Positions 12,240 to 22,485 of a stretch of 64,000 nucleotides of DNA are shown piece by piece (position 1 is the first letter of the stretch; each line of letters begins with the position of its first letter). Made by a program: the position numbers and the translations under genes. This DNA comes from Serilophus lunatus (lineage: Eukaryota > Chordata > Aves > Passeriformes > Eurylaimidae), in contig VXBA01000387.1 in NCBI GenBank assembly GCA_013399895.1, positions 1,026,461 to 1,090,460 on the forward strand. The letters are read 5' to 3'. Under the pieces are notes generated by a model, which was given only the letters and a program-made list of their open reading frames with translations, searched no databases and was not told the origin of the DNA.

Positions 12240-12580
12240 CTACAGAGGCTTTTGTTCTCCGAAATCTCTCATCGAAGGAAAGAGCTGAGACCGAGCAATT
12301 TAATTCACTTAGGACTTTTGTGTCTTAATCCGTGGAGCAAGGTTTTCAGTCAGCTATGGGGTGACAGGGGAAGGCAGTTCTGTGCAGGCTCCCCTGGGTG
12401 CTGGCGGGTGGGTGGAGGGCAGAGAGGGAGGCGAGGAGCTGAGCCGTGATCAGTCACAGAGCTCCTACCCAGCCTGAGAGGAGCCGACCAGGCATTACTG
12501 CACACCAGCTTTCAGAAATGCAAAGCAGCTTATGCGTGTAGGTCATTTCAGGACACTAATGGTAATTAAAACGAACCCTA
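12240..12580. promoter_or_regulatory. candidate regulatory block with higher CpG
   Basis: The block is GC-richer than its neighbours, with CpGs spread through it (CTCCGAAA, ATCGAAGG, GACCGAGC, AGCCGTGATC, AGCCGACC, TGCGTGTAGG). AT-rich motifs such as GCAATTTAATTCACTTAG and GGTAATTAAAAC flank the GC-rich centre. Inside is a G-quadruplex motif (separate entry). No ORF here is convincing. It could be a conserved enhancer, or a first exon with promoter of an unannotated transcript; the sequence does not decide. Confidence 0.3.
12396..12419 (+). other. predicted G-quadruplex motif
   Basis: GGG runs at 12396, 12406, 12410 and 12417 are separated by loops of 7, 1 and 4 bases, which satisfies the canonical four-run rule. 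It sits in the middle of the CpG-richer block, a position where such motifs are often found near promoters. That functional reading is inference. Confidence 0.55.
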
Positions 12581-12744
12581 AAACATACTCACACACCAAA
12601 TGACGACGGGAAGTAGAGTCTGTGGGTGAAAAGGGAATAGGTCCAACTCCTCCCTAAGGGGGCAGATGGAGGATGCACAGGAAACAAATTAATTTTAAAA
12701 AAAACAACACATACGATGAAAATCTATGGAAAGGAGGAGACTAG

Positions 12745-12829
12745 GAAAAAACAGACAACCAAAAAAAAAAAAAAAAAGGAAAAAAAAAAAACAGCCAAAA
12801 AAAAAAAGGACAANAAAAAGCAGCCAAAC
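12745..12829 (+). repeat. A-rich low-complexity tract with one undetermined base
   Basis: Long A runs alternate with short interruptions GGA, CAGCC and GGAC. An imperfect A(n)CAGCC unit occurs at least twice. The single N lies at 12814 inside this tract, consistent with base-calling failure in a homopolymer. Length here should not be trusted. It is not the tail of any recognisable retrocopy. Confidence 0.9.
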
Positions 12830-13807
12830 AAAAGAGGGACAGAACAGATTTGAACTGAGAGAGAAAAGAGACAAAGAAAACTGACCAAATAACAGCCTAT
12901 GTTGCATAACTTGGGCAGTACCTCAGCGTTCCTAGGAGTTAGCTGCTTTACGTTGTCAGTCCCTTCACATTTACAAAGCCCTGCCAGGTCAGGGACCAGG
13001 TTAGATCCTGACATTGAAACAGGCAGAAGTCTACCAGGGTAGGGTGTGGGAATACCTTCAGTCTCATGTAGAATAGCATGTGCTTTACTCCCTCCTCACC
13101 CACATCCTGACCCAAGGTTTCCAGCTACCAACGTGTCACTGCTTACAGATTGGTTCTGCAGAAAAAGGACCAGAGACCAAGATCTGTACAATACCTGGAA
13201 ACTAGAAGTCCTCTGAGGAAACAGAGCAAAATTTTGTTCATATGGGTGACCCCTATATATATACACATATACTCATCCACACACTTACAAACCTTTCCCC
13301 TCCTAGGAACACCTAGCTTAATAAAAGGTTTGCTTCTACTTTAAGGACACAGTTCAGGAAGGGCAGCTGTTGAATCACATTTCTCCATAGAGCACGCAGC
13401 TCTGAAACTAAATGTTATCATGAAAATCCCTGTGGGCCAAAGCTGGGAAGGAAAAACAGACTCCTGACCTGCAGTTGTTAAAAATGGCTTTTTGCAGAAG
13501 AATGGTAATGTGAAGCGCTATCTTACAGAGGGTAAAAAAATAACACTGGGAACTCAAATTGCACACACTTTTAGCACCTTGAAAAACAAACTAAAAAAAA
13601 CCCCAAGCACATTCCATAATCACTATCAGAAAGTAGTATTGGGACTGGTCTGTTTTGTGCTGAGAGCTGTACATCTGCTCCTTAGATAACCTGACAGTGG
13701 TTAGAAATCTGCTCAGATCCAGACTGATCTCTACTGTACCGTGCACATGCAGCTTGGTGGTCAGGCCCACGGCAAGGGGGTGAAAGAGAAAAGTTGGAGT
13801 AAGACAG

Positions 13808-14352
13808 AGAAGGAACTCTCTACTCCACTCTGGCGAGACTCCACCTCCCCACTTGGAGCGCTGAGTCCATCTCTGGGGTCCCCAGCATAGGAAGGATATG
13901 GACCTGTTGGAGTGACTCTGGAGGAGGCCACAAAGATGATCAGATGGATAGAGCTCCTCTCCTATGAAGACAGTCTGAGACAGTCAGGACTTTTTAGCCT
14001 GGAGAAAAGAAGCCTCTGTGGTGACCTTATCACAGCCTTTCAGTACCTCAAAGGGGCGTACAAGAAAGCTGGAGAAGGACCTTTGACGAGGAATGTAGTG
14101 ACAAGACAAAGGGAAATGGTCTCTGAAAGAGAGCAAAAATTTTTTTTACTGTGAGGGTGGTTAGGCACTGGAACAGGTTTTCCAGAGAAGCTGTGGATAT
14201 ATCATCTCTGTCACTGTTCAAGACCAGGCTGGATTGGGCTCTGAGTAATTTCTCCTAGTGAAAGGTATCCCCCTGCCCATGATAGGGAGGTTGGAACTAG
14301 ATGATTTTTAAGGTCCCTTCCAAACCAAGCTGTTCAATGATTCTATGATTCT
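13808..14352 (+). mobile_element. CR1 LINE, 5'-truncated 3' end
   Basis: CR1 is the dominant non-LTR retrotransposon of birds, spread by its ORF2 endonuclease and reverse transcriptase. This copy keeps the conserved end of ORF2 and the 3' UTR. It shows the ATGGACCTGTTGGAG block, GATCAGATGGATAGAGC, CAGTACCTCAAAGGGGC, TACAAGAAAGCTGGAGA, the 'ACTGTGAGGGTGGTTAGGCACTGGAACAGG' region, then GGTCCCTTCCAA and the terminal GATTCTATGATTCT 8-mer tail. Against the remembered consensus, about 25-30 bases are missing around 14130-14140, where the LDIRKK-encoding part should be. Extreme 5' truncation is normal for CR1. The copy is immobile and fairly old. Confidence 0.95.
13830..14275 (+). pseudogene. CR1 ORF2 C-terminal remnant
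   Basis: The longest open piece, 13912-14154, still encodes a run typical of the CR1 ORF2 C terminus: ATKMIRW, LLSYEDSLRQSGLFSLEKR, GDLITAFQYLKGAYKKAGEG. The preceding part, MDLLE, is in another frame and runs into a stop, because a base is missing in the RRATK-encoding stretch. The following part (VRHWNRF-type region) is shifted again by the internal deletion. The catalytic endonuclease and reverse transcriptase domains are absent, so no functional protein can be made. Confidence 0.85.
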
Positions 14353-15496
14353 AGACTGGTTTCTCCTGAGTTCAGAGTCCTGTAACTCAGCCAGGTGAGA
14401 TACACAATTCTCAAGCCTTGAAATTTCCAGATGGGTTGCTGTGATGGTTTTGAAGCAGATGAGCTCATGGGTCAAACAAGTGACATGAAGATTTAATGCA
14501 GCTGGTCAGTATGTCTAAAGTTTACAGGCTTAGGTGCTACTACCAACAACATGAAGCAGTTCTCTCTCTGCTTCCTAACACAGATTTAAACCACCAGTGT
14601 CTTTCCTCCTTCTCATTAATCTTCTCTACTAGAAGGTAGGGCTTGTAAATAGTGAAAATTTCTATAGAAAGAGAAAAGCAGCTCAGTGTTATAGTAATTA
14701 TCAGAAATTAGTTGAATTCAAGTGTTTAGCAGCTACGTGTACAATTGTGAGGTGGAAACAGAAGCACTGCTTACATCAAGTGCACTGTGCCTCTGATACT
14801 CATATCAACTCCTTCTTGACAACTTGAGGAAGAAAAGTAACTGTCATCCACGGTTTTCAAAAGGAAATCAAGACCCCTGTGAGGCCAGACAGCTACTGAG
14901 AGTCTGATCTGAATTTACTGCTGCAGACGGAGGGGGAAGTAAATGGCACTTTATGAACTCCATCATTTATTGACTTGCCAACATTGTTTGCTTTTGGGGA
15001 GGCTGGTGATGCTTTTAAAACCTATTTTTCTTCACACTCTAAAGGGAGTTGCATTTGTTTGACTGACTGCAGTGGCCTGATGGCAGCATCACCACCTCAT
15101 GTGGCTGAGCATGCTCCTTCTCCCTTGTTCCTGTACTGAAAATGGTCCATTTCTTAGGTGTTTTATTTGAAGCCTTCTGACAACCCCTGTCTATAGAGAT
15201 ATCTCCTGGAAACCCCATGATTCTGCTGGTCTACGAGCAACCTGTTGTACATTAAAGAATAATAGCCGGATACACCCAGAGCTCTTGGGATCTTCCAGAC
15301 AGAAGACAGTATTCCTCTGCTTCCTGTCACGATGAGCATGGCCACACTGAGCTGTAGCAGGCATCCACTCCAGTTCTTCCTAGCTCAAACACTGGTCTAG
15401 TAGAGTGACTCTGGTTTTAAGAACCTTGTGTAGTTTCAGGAAAATTGACTCCATTGGTAATCACCCTTCCAAATTGCAGCTAGATAGAAGTTAGGC

Positions 15497-16115
15497 CATA
15501 GTGTGTTGACCCTATCTGGTTTCCCAGTGCCCACCAAAGCTGTTCTGTTACTACCCTGTTCAGCTGGGCATGGGAGAGAAAATACAAGAGGCTCGTGGGT
15601 TGAGAAACGGACAGAGAGAGATCATTCACCCTACACTGTCTCAGGCAAAATCGACTTGACTTGGGAAATTAGTTTAATTTATTGCCTATCAAGTCAGAAT
15701 GGGATAAGGAGAAATTAAACCAAATCTTAAAAGACCTTCCTCCCAGCCCTCCCTTCTTCCTTGGGCTCAGTCTCACGATTTCTCTACCTCCTCTCTCCAA
15801 GTGGTGCAGGAAGACAGGGAATAGGGGCTGCAGTCAATTCACTGCACACTCTCTCAGCCACTCCTTCCCCCGCAGGTTTTGGACTTCTCCCACTCTTCCC
15901 CTGCTCCAGCACAGGGTCCCACCCACAGGAGACAGTCCTCCATGAACTGCTCCAGTGTGGGTCCTTCCCACGGGTTACACATCCTCATGACCTGTTGAGT
16001 CCTTTCCACAGGGTCAGTCCTTCAGGAATAGGCTGCTCCAGCTAGCAAACCTGCTCCAGCCTGGTCTCCTCTCTCCAGAGGCCACAGGTCCTGCGTGGAG
16101 CCAAGCTGAAACAAT
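15497..16115 (+). mobile_element. old avian endogenous retrovirus LTR fragment
   Basis: The start (CATAGTGTGTTGACC) resembles the TGTAGTGGGTTGAC opening of an abundant avian LTR family. The interior keeps its hallmarks in order: AGAGGCTCGTGGGTTGAGA, AGATCATTCACC, TTAGTTTAATTTATTGCC, AAATTAAACCAAATCTTAAAA, and then repeated 'CTGCTCCAGYRTGGGTCC...CACGGG' modules with CAGTCCTCCATGAACTGCTCC and CAGTCCTTCAGGAATAGGCTGCTCC. No gag, pol or env sequence is visible. The 3' part breaks off near the T-run at 16122, so the LTR is truncated and lacks its far end. No target duplication can be seen. The exact family (ERVL-like is my guess) is unverified. Confidence 0.8.
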
Positions 16116-16262
16116 GAGGGTTTGTTTTTTTTTCTGCAGGAAGCTGGTACTTCTTTCATACTGAGATGAAATGTATGGAACTAAACATCTTTTACAAACC
16201 AATAAAGCAAGTGTTGTCAAATTCATTCCAAACACAGAAACAAGTTCAAAATATGTTTCATG

Positions 16263-16318
16263 GGAAGGAAAGGTGGGAAGAGATGGAAGGAGAAGAGAGG
16301 GAAAGAGAGAGATAAATG
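16263..16318 (+). repeat. homopurine tract before a CR1
   Basis: This is an almost pure A/G stretch (GGAAAGG, GGGAAGAG, GGAAGGAGAAGAGAGGGAAAGAGAGAGA in sequence) ending just before a CR1 fragment. It is a simple repeat and may have served as insertion target or arisen by slippage. Confidence 0.7.
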
Positions 16319-16319
16319 T

Positions 16320-16537
16320 GCCAAGGGAGGTTTAAATTGGATATTAGAAAAAATTATTCACTGAAAAGTTTGTCAAGAACTGAAACAGGCTGTCCAAGGC
16401 ACTGGTGGAGTCACTGTCATTTTAGGGATTTAAAAGCCATGTCAATGTGGCACTTTGGGATACCATTAGAGGTGGATTTGGCAGTGCTGGGTTGGACTTA
16501 ATGATCTTCAAGGTCTTTTCCAACCTTGATGATCCTC
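16320..16537 (+). mobile_element. CR1 LINE fragment, second subfamily
   Basis: The fragment opens with the ORF2-end segment encoding the RFKLDIRKN peptide. It continues with CACTGAAAAGTTTGTCAAG, AACAGGCTGTCCAAGGCA and GGTGGAGTCACTG, and ends with TTGGCAGTGCTGGGTTGGACT, AATGATCTTCAAGGTCTTTTCCAACC and a short GATGATCC tail. The 'GTGGACTTGGCAGTGCTGGGTT' segment distinguishes it from the CR1 at 13.8 kb and fits CR1-F/Y-type subfamilies by recall. The 8-mer tail has decayed. It is a dead relic of only about 220 bp. Confidence 0.9.
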
Positions 16538-16575
16538 CAATATGGAGTTCTGGAAAATGAGATGTTTATTAAGGA

Positions 16576-16605
16576 GCATTTCTGCACATTTCTGCACATT
16601 TCTGC
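16576..16605 (+). repeat. three tandem copies of a 10-bp unit
   Basis: The unit [AG]CATTTCTGC is repeated head to tail three times, with only the first base of the first copy differing. It is a minisatellite seed, probably from replication slippage. Confidence 0.9.
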
Positions 16606-18567
16606 TTGCTCTCCACAGAAAGGGCCAAGAATGCAAGAATCACTGAAAATGTCAGTAAGAAAGTGGCATAGGGGCTCACAGACCTCAGGCAAGCCCTGTT
16701 CCCCCCTGTGAATGCCATGACTCTGAGGAAAGTGTGGGAGCAATCTTGCCAGCTCAGTGCTGAGGGACACATCTCTGCTCAGCTCTTCATGTCCACTCCC
16801 ATTTAAGCTGCCACGGAATAACCTTGTGCTCCCTGCTGCGCCACTGTGCAAGGGCTGGCAGGGGAAGGGGCTCAGGGATAATGAATGAAGCTCTATATTA
16901 GCCACAGAAGCACAGGACAGTCAAATGAAAGGGTAAAAGTATGGTCATGAAAGACAAGCAGTCACTCCGACTGTGTGCTGGAGGTAATTACTGCTATATA
17001 AATAAACCAGAGGGAAAAAAAAATCTTTTAAAAATCTAATTACCATGCAGCACTGTGGGTTTCAACCTTGGTCAAGTACAGGCAGACCTGATTTACGCTC
17101 CATCATAAAATCCTAAGCACGAGGCTGGTCTCCCTCTCTCTTTACAATATGAGTCAGGGAATCAGAACAGGACACTTCTCTGAGAGGAGCTGCCTCTTTA
17201 TAGATAGATGTGCCTGTGTCTGGGTGGGTCAGCATCTACAACAAGCCCAGGACTACACAAGTACACCACCTGCATGCCTATTTATCACAGCTTTTCCTCT
17301 GCAAGAGCAAATTTTTGGGTTTTTTTTTGCTCCAAAAAAGTCACCCAATATCAGAAACAAAAAGAGATTCCCAAACCTCTGTTTCACTGGACTTTTTCTG
17401 ATGATTGGTATTTCTCATGACCCTTAGTAAGGATATTTCCCAGTTGAACGGAGCTGTCTTCTTTCTTTCACGTTTCTATAAAACTCTCCTAATTGTGTAG
17501 GAAAGGGAAACTGAGGTAGACGCTTAATTTATCACCGAACCATTTATCTCTAATCAAAGAAGAGTTTTGTGCTCTGCTTTTTTTTGAAAACCTCAGTGTG
17601 AATGCTTTAACCATCATCCCAAGACAAATATTGACCCAAAATTTCCTGGCTTTTTCTTGTTGCAAGATAGAATTCATCTTAGAATTAATAGAATTCTTCA
17701 TGCAAGAAGAATGATGGGTGATTCAAGTGCAGCAGCTGACTTTAAATGCATCACCATTTTGAACTTGAAGGACTGAGGCATATTCAATAGCAAAGCAAAG
17801 TAAATTCTGAAGTACATCTGATTCTCCTCATGTGGAACCAAGTGCTACACTGCAACTTCTTACCTGCAGAAACACTTCTGACAGCAATCAAGTCCAGGCT
17901 GGATTTGCAGCTCCATGTTCAGAGCTGTTGATATAAGTGGACAGGCAGCACATTTCCCATCATGAGCAAGCAAGAGACATGTTTTTCTCATCCCAGTTTG
18001 AGAGAGAGAAATCAGAACCTATTAAGTCAATAATTTTTGTCAGTAGACAAGTATGCACACACATACTTATAAGGACAAATATGTTAGGTCAGTGAAATCT
18101 CTTGTATATATTTCAAACTGCAGCACTGTGTTAAAAAACCTGCAACTTTACTCAACACATTTCAAATCTCAGTGTTGGTTGGATCTGAAAGCCAAGCATT
18201 TTGCTTAAAATATCAAAACAATATGCCTCAATAATGCCTAAGTATAAACACAGATCTGAAAGTGATAAGACACTCTAGGGAAAAAAAATAGCTTATTGTG
18301 TCATCTAATTGTTTCCAGCACTTTTGGAAAACAAACAGTGGAACCAGAATAAGTATGAAACAGTAACAAAAGTTAGGAAACAAACACCATCAGAGCTCAG
18401 AAGTAAGACAAGTTTCTTATCATCGTTAATGAGATTTATTACCCAGCATCTGTTATCCTACCTTTAAAAAGTCAAAGCCCACTTTTAATAATTGCCTCTT
18501 GCTTTTATACAGAATCTGGCACTCACACAGCTTCCTTGATTAAACCTCAAAGCAGGTAAGCACTGTG
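16606..18567. other. unique non-coding DNA, no gene seen
   Basis: No exon or repeat is recognised. The minus-strand open frame 16498-16905 (135 codons) partly overlaps the CR1 fragment and has no family motif. TAGAATT occurs three times within 17665-17700. Confidence 0.5.
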
Positions 18568-18665
18568 ATTCAGAGAAAGAAGGATTCAAAGGTAAAACAA
18601 ATTGCTCATAGTTTCAGAGACATCAGTGCCAGAGTGAAGAATCCGAAGTCCAGTCCCACATCCTG
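18568..18665 (-). repeat. possible ancient L3/MIR-type tail remnant
   Basis: The motif order TTCAGAGAAAGAAGGATTCAAAG, AACAAATTGCTCATAG, CAGTGCCAGAGTGAAGAATCCGA, AGTCCAGTCCCAC follows the 'GGCACAGAGAGGTTAAGTGACTTGCCCAAGG..CAGAGCCGGGAAT.GAACCCAG' pattern of L3/MIR tails. Divergence is large, so this is only a probable call. Confidence 0.35.
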
Positions 18666-20610
18666 TATAATAAACCACCCTGCAGCTAAAGACTTGTCTA
18701 TTATTGCCCACCGTCAGTGTGCATTTTGCAACCCTGATGGCAGGGAAACCTCTGTAGCTGGAGAAGTTACAAAGAAATTTAAACAGCCTCGTCAGAAGAG
18801 CGTCTGGATGACTAAATGGACACAGTAAAGAAAGGGGATGCTGCTGTCTATGGGGCTGGTCGTGCATGACACTATCAGGAAAAAAACTAGCCCTGTCAGG
18901 CTGAAAACATCGTTAGACCTGAAGGTTTGTGACCCACAGAGGAATAAATTTCTTGAAGAACCTGAATGAATTAATATACAACTTTACCAAGGGCTTTACT
19001 GTGGCAGCAGCACTAACAGTGGAGAGGAGCGAATAACTGAGATACCTCATCTGATCCTGTGCTAAAGATGTTATGGGAGGATCAGTGGTGTGGGGAAATA
19101 ACTCACCCTATCCTGTACTCACTTCTGACAATCACCCTTTTTAGATTTTTTTTGATGAATTTCTTATTGGGAAAAGCAAGCAAAAACATTTGAGATTATT
19201 TACTAGCTGTGACAATCTCAGCTGTAACACTCCTGTAGCAGCCATTCTTGAAACACGTTTTATCAAAACGATGACCCATGCCTCTAAATTTTATCCTATC
19301 TTCCTGCAGCCCTTTCAATCAGGCAAAATATAAGCAGAGAGTTCAAACCATCACAGATCCACTTACATTATATTTAAAAGTAAAAAGAAGGGGACAAATA
19401 TTAAAATGCTTCCTCACAAAGAGAAACACAGAGAGATCTCTAAAAGAAACTGGAATAGCTCTTGGGAACAGCTCTTGACTCCTGAATAAATACTTTGCAT
19501 TTTATAGCTTTCAATAAAAAAGAATTTTTTTTTCTATCTTTCTTCAAGCTACACACAAGCTTTTTGTATAAAACCAAGGGGTTTGATAAGCCCAAGAATG
19601 GATTTCCTGTATGTGTGTTTGAACACATGCGTTTTTAGACTGGGTTCAAGAAAAATCCATGTACAGCTTGTGCCACACACTGAGACTGTCCCTGCTTTAT
19701 AAGCTTTGCTACATGCCCACAATTCCATGAGTGCACAAGAGGCACAACTTGGAGCTTCACAGATGAAAGACATCAGTGGAAGGCAGAACTTCAGGGACAT
19801 CAAGAGAGACCCAGATGATTCTCATCAAACTGAAGTACCTACTTTTTCTTCTGTGTTCTCCACTCTCATCTTCCTCTTTCTTCCCCATTTGACTGTGGCC
19901 TCTAAACTCATGGGTATTTCTAGTATTTCCAGCATTCACAGTTTACTGAACATTTCCCAGATAATATTTCTTGCTTGCCAATAGGGATTTCATACTAAAA
20001 ACTAATAACAGGAAAAAAAAAATCATTCATGTTAGCACTGCAGGAAAGGTTATTATTGCTAAAAAAAAATAAAAAATAAAATTGCAGAAGCTGATTTTGA
20101 GGAAGACAGGCAGTTGTCAGCTCAGAACAGAAGAGCCCAGTGGTCACACATGGCTAACTCTCGTATATCAGGGTGATCCTCTCTCTACATACTAGCCAAG
20201 GAATAGCTTTGCTTACTCCTCTCTGATTCAGCTGACCTCAGACAACCTTCCCCAACTTGTCACATCTTTAGAGTCCTCGAGTAAAAAAAAGTGCAGTGTG
20301 AAATTTGAAGAACTTCAAAAGTACATTGGAGATTTTGACTTATTCCTTTAAAGAAATAGGTTGTGCAACACTTAAAAATGGTCCTCTATGATCCTGGAGT
20401 CCCTGAAAGTTATGGTAAAAGAGAAAAATGTTTCAAATGTTAGGCTCCTACTTTACCATATAGAGTAAGTGACAAAGTCTTGCAGGCAGAATATCTCTGT
20501 GAACAATAGGAGATGCTCAGTAAGAGGCAATCTCTAGAAAGAGATGCACAGGGACCTTATCTAGGGCAAACAAGACTATGTATTTAATATCCAGGCTATT
20601 ACTGTTACTC
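18666..20610. other. unique non-coding DNA, no gene seen
   Basis: Only short A-rich tracts (20010-20085) and unrecognised unique sequence are visible. Overlapping frames at 19549-19984 on both strands are chance. Confidence 0.5.
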
Positions 20611-20712
20611 TGTTATGTCATGTAACTTATCCTGTGATGCAGTTTTCCCATCCTGGAAGCAAGGATAATATATTTATTGTTTGCTTTAATCTCACAGTTA
20701 AATTGTGTGGAC
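20611..20712 (+). repeat. ancient MIR/L2-type remnant
   Basis: The run TCATGTAACTTATCCTGTGATGCAGTTTTCCCATC, then GGAAGCAAGGATAATA, then TTTAATCTCACAG matches the sense MIR pattern 'GGCAAGTTACTTAACCTCTCTGTGCCTCAGTTTCCTCATCTGTAAAATGGGGATAATA' in block order. It is strongly diverged. Confidence 0.5.
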
Positions 20713-21479
20713 ACAATCCACTAGAATTTACTAGGGATTATGGTTGAATTTGGGGAAGAAAAATCCCAAACCTCCTCAAAAACTCCAGCCTTTATTCTGT
20801 TCCTTAAATATCATTAAATGCATTGAACTCTAAAAAGAGTAGCATTCTTGTTTCTTTTTTTACCATAATAATATAAATTTTTAAAGGTAAATTGAATTTT
20901 TTATACTACTTCCTGCATGTCTCTAATATTGTACAGAATTAATAATAGAAAGTCTGAATTGCAGAACAGGAAAATAAATTCTAAATAAAGGAATAGTTTA
21001 AAATGTAAAAGGACAGAATTAGGCGATACGAATTCTACTGCAAGGGCAGGAGGACTCCAAATCTCAGTTAGAAACCTGACCACAGAGTCACATGGCAAAA
21101 CTCAAATTTGTCAAACCTTAAAATGAACATATTTATTTCAGTCTTTATAGATTGTAATAAAGATCAGGACAATATGGGCACTACTAAGTCCCCCATAATT
21201 TCCTAACAAAGGTTAGGAGAAGTTTTGTACAGTTGCAGAGGAAGATACCAAGCTACACTACCAACTTCCTGAGAGAAATATGCTTACATGCATATTGGGA
21301 TGCAGGTAATTTAGCAGCAGTGTCTTGGAGGGGCTAAAGTCTTATTTACTCCTCACTCACTAAACTAATGGTTTAAAAGAACCTTGCTCTTACAACAAAT
21401 GGAGCTCAGCTAGGCTACAGGCTTCAAATCTGGCCTAGATTTCCCTCCCTTTTTCTGGCAAGGGCCCTCCAACCCCTGT

Positions 21480-21975
21480 GATGGCATCCCATTGTTGCAT
21501 GAGCAACACATCCAGCTCATCGAGGGAGATTTACAACTGTGTCAGACTAAAAGAGGCTGGATGAGGGCGGCCACACAGCGGTATATTTATTGCGCATCAC
21601 TTAGGAGATGCAGAATATTGCTTGGACACTTTAATAGATGCATCAGTGTTAACTGACTTGCTCTGAGGCACCATATGCTAATCAAATGGGGTACGATGCA
21701 TAATGTCTTATTAATGTCGTAATAAAGGAAATCTCGTTGTGTTCCGTAATGTTTTTATGATTACCTTTAATTTTAGATAGCTAGTGAAGGAATGTGTGTT
21801 CAATACCTGGATCTGCTGTCTAATTACCTAGGATATAACAAGAACCAAGTGTACGATAAAAGGCCAGGGTTTTTATTGGAGATCACTGGTGACAAAATAA
21901 ACCATAAATACATCTTACAATCTGTACAAGCCTGAAACACCACATCCTGATCGGCATGTGAGATTATTTTAGGCA
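21480..21975. promoter_or_regulatory. strong candidate conserved non-coding element, POU/homeodomain rich
   Basis: This repeat-free stretch has the most enhancer-like texture in the window: no simple repeats, scattered CpGs in AT-rich DNA (GCGGCCACACAGCGG, GTACGATG, AATGTCGTAAT, CTCGTTGTGTTCCG) and many homeodomain cores. POU-type sites ATGCTAAT (21675-21682) and ATGCATAAT (21696-21704) lie about 20 bp apart. TTATTAATG, TTTTTATGATTACC, CTGTCTAATTACCT and GGTTTTTATTGG follow. TTTATTGCGC near 21586 resembles a Cdx/Hox site. No ORF spans it. Vertebrate conservation is inferred, not tested. The target gene is unknown. Confidence 0.45.
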
Positions 21976-22389
21976 TATTTTGATTTCTTTTCATCTTTAG
22001 TCACCAACCTGGAAGAAGGAAATGAATAGACACGGAGGGATGTAGCTTCAAAGCTGCTCCCAGGAGGTTTCAATACACAGGCCCAACAGATGTTTTACAT
22101 TTACTTCTACAAATAAACATATTCACACTTCTGTCATTCAATTCAAGCCACCTCTTATGCTTACGAGAGCTTTTCAGGTAAAGTTACCTTAAGCCTGCTC
22201 ATCTTTTTCATAAACACTCTTACTACTTCTCTTCTTAACATGCACACACTGCTGCTACTTTGAATTAGCTTCTGAGAGTTTGAAGCAATATGGAGAATAA
22301 TCTCTTATTAACAGCATTTGGATTTAACACGTTTTCTTTTATACAATTTGCCTACTCGTCTGTGTATTTTGCATAGGAAAACGGTAACT

Positions 22390-22485
22390 GTTCCCCTTTT
22401 ATAACTGGGGAAACCGAGGCACAGGGTTCCAATGACCTGATACATGTGACAGCACTTCGGATGTGGGATTAGGTGCCAGGTCTTA
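22390..22485 (-). repeat. ancient L3/MIR-type 3' tail remnant
   Basis: CCCCTTTTATAACTGGGGAAACCGAGGCACAGGG, read in parts, matches the hallmark 'CCCCATTTTACAGATGGGGAAACTGAGGCACAGAGAGG' of L3/MIR tails. The downstream ATGACCTGATACATGTGACAGCA and GGGATTAGGTGCCAGGTC follow the expected 'GACTTGCCCAAGGTCACACAGCA ... GGAATAGAACCCAGGTC' order. This is one of the clearest ancient repeat remnants here. Non-coding. Confidence 0.7.
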
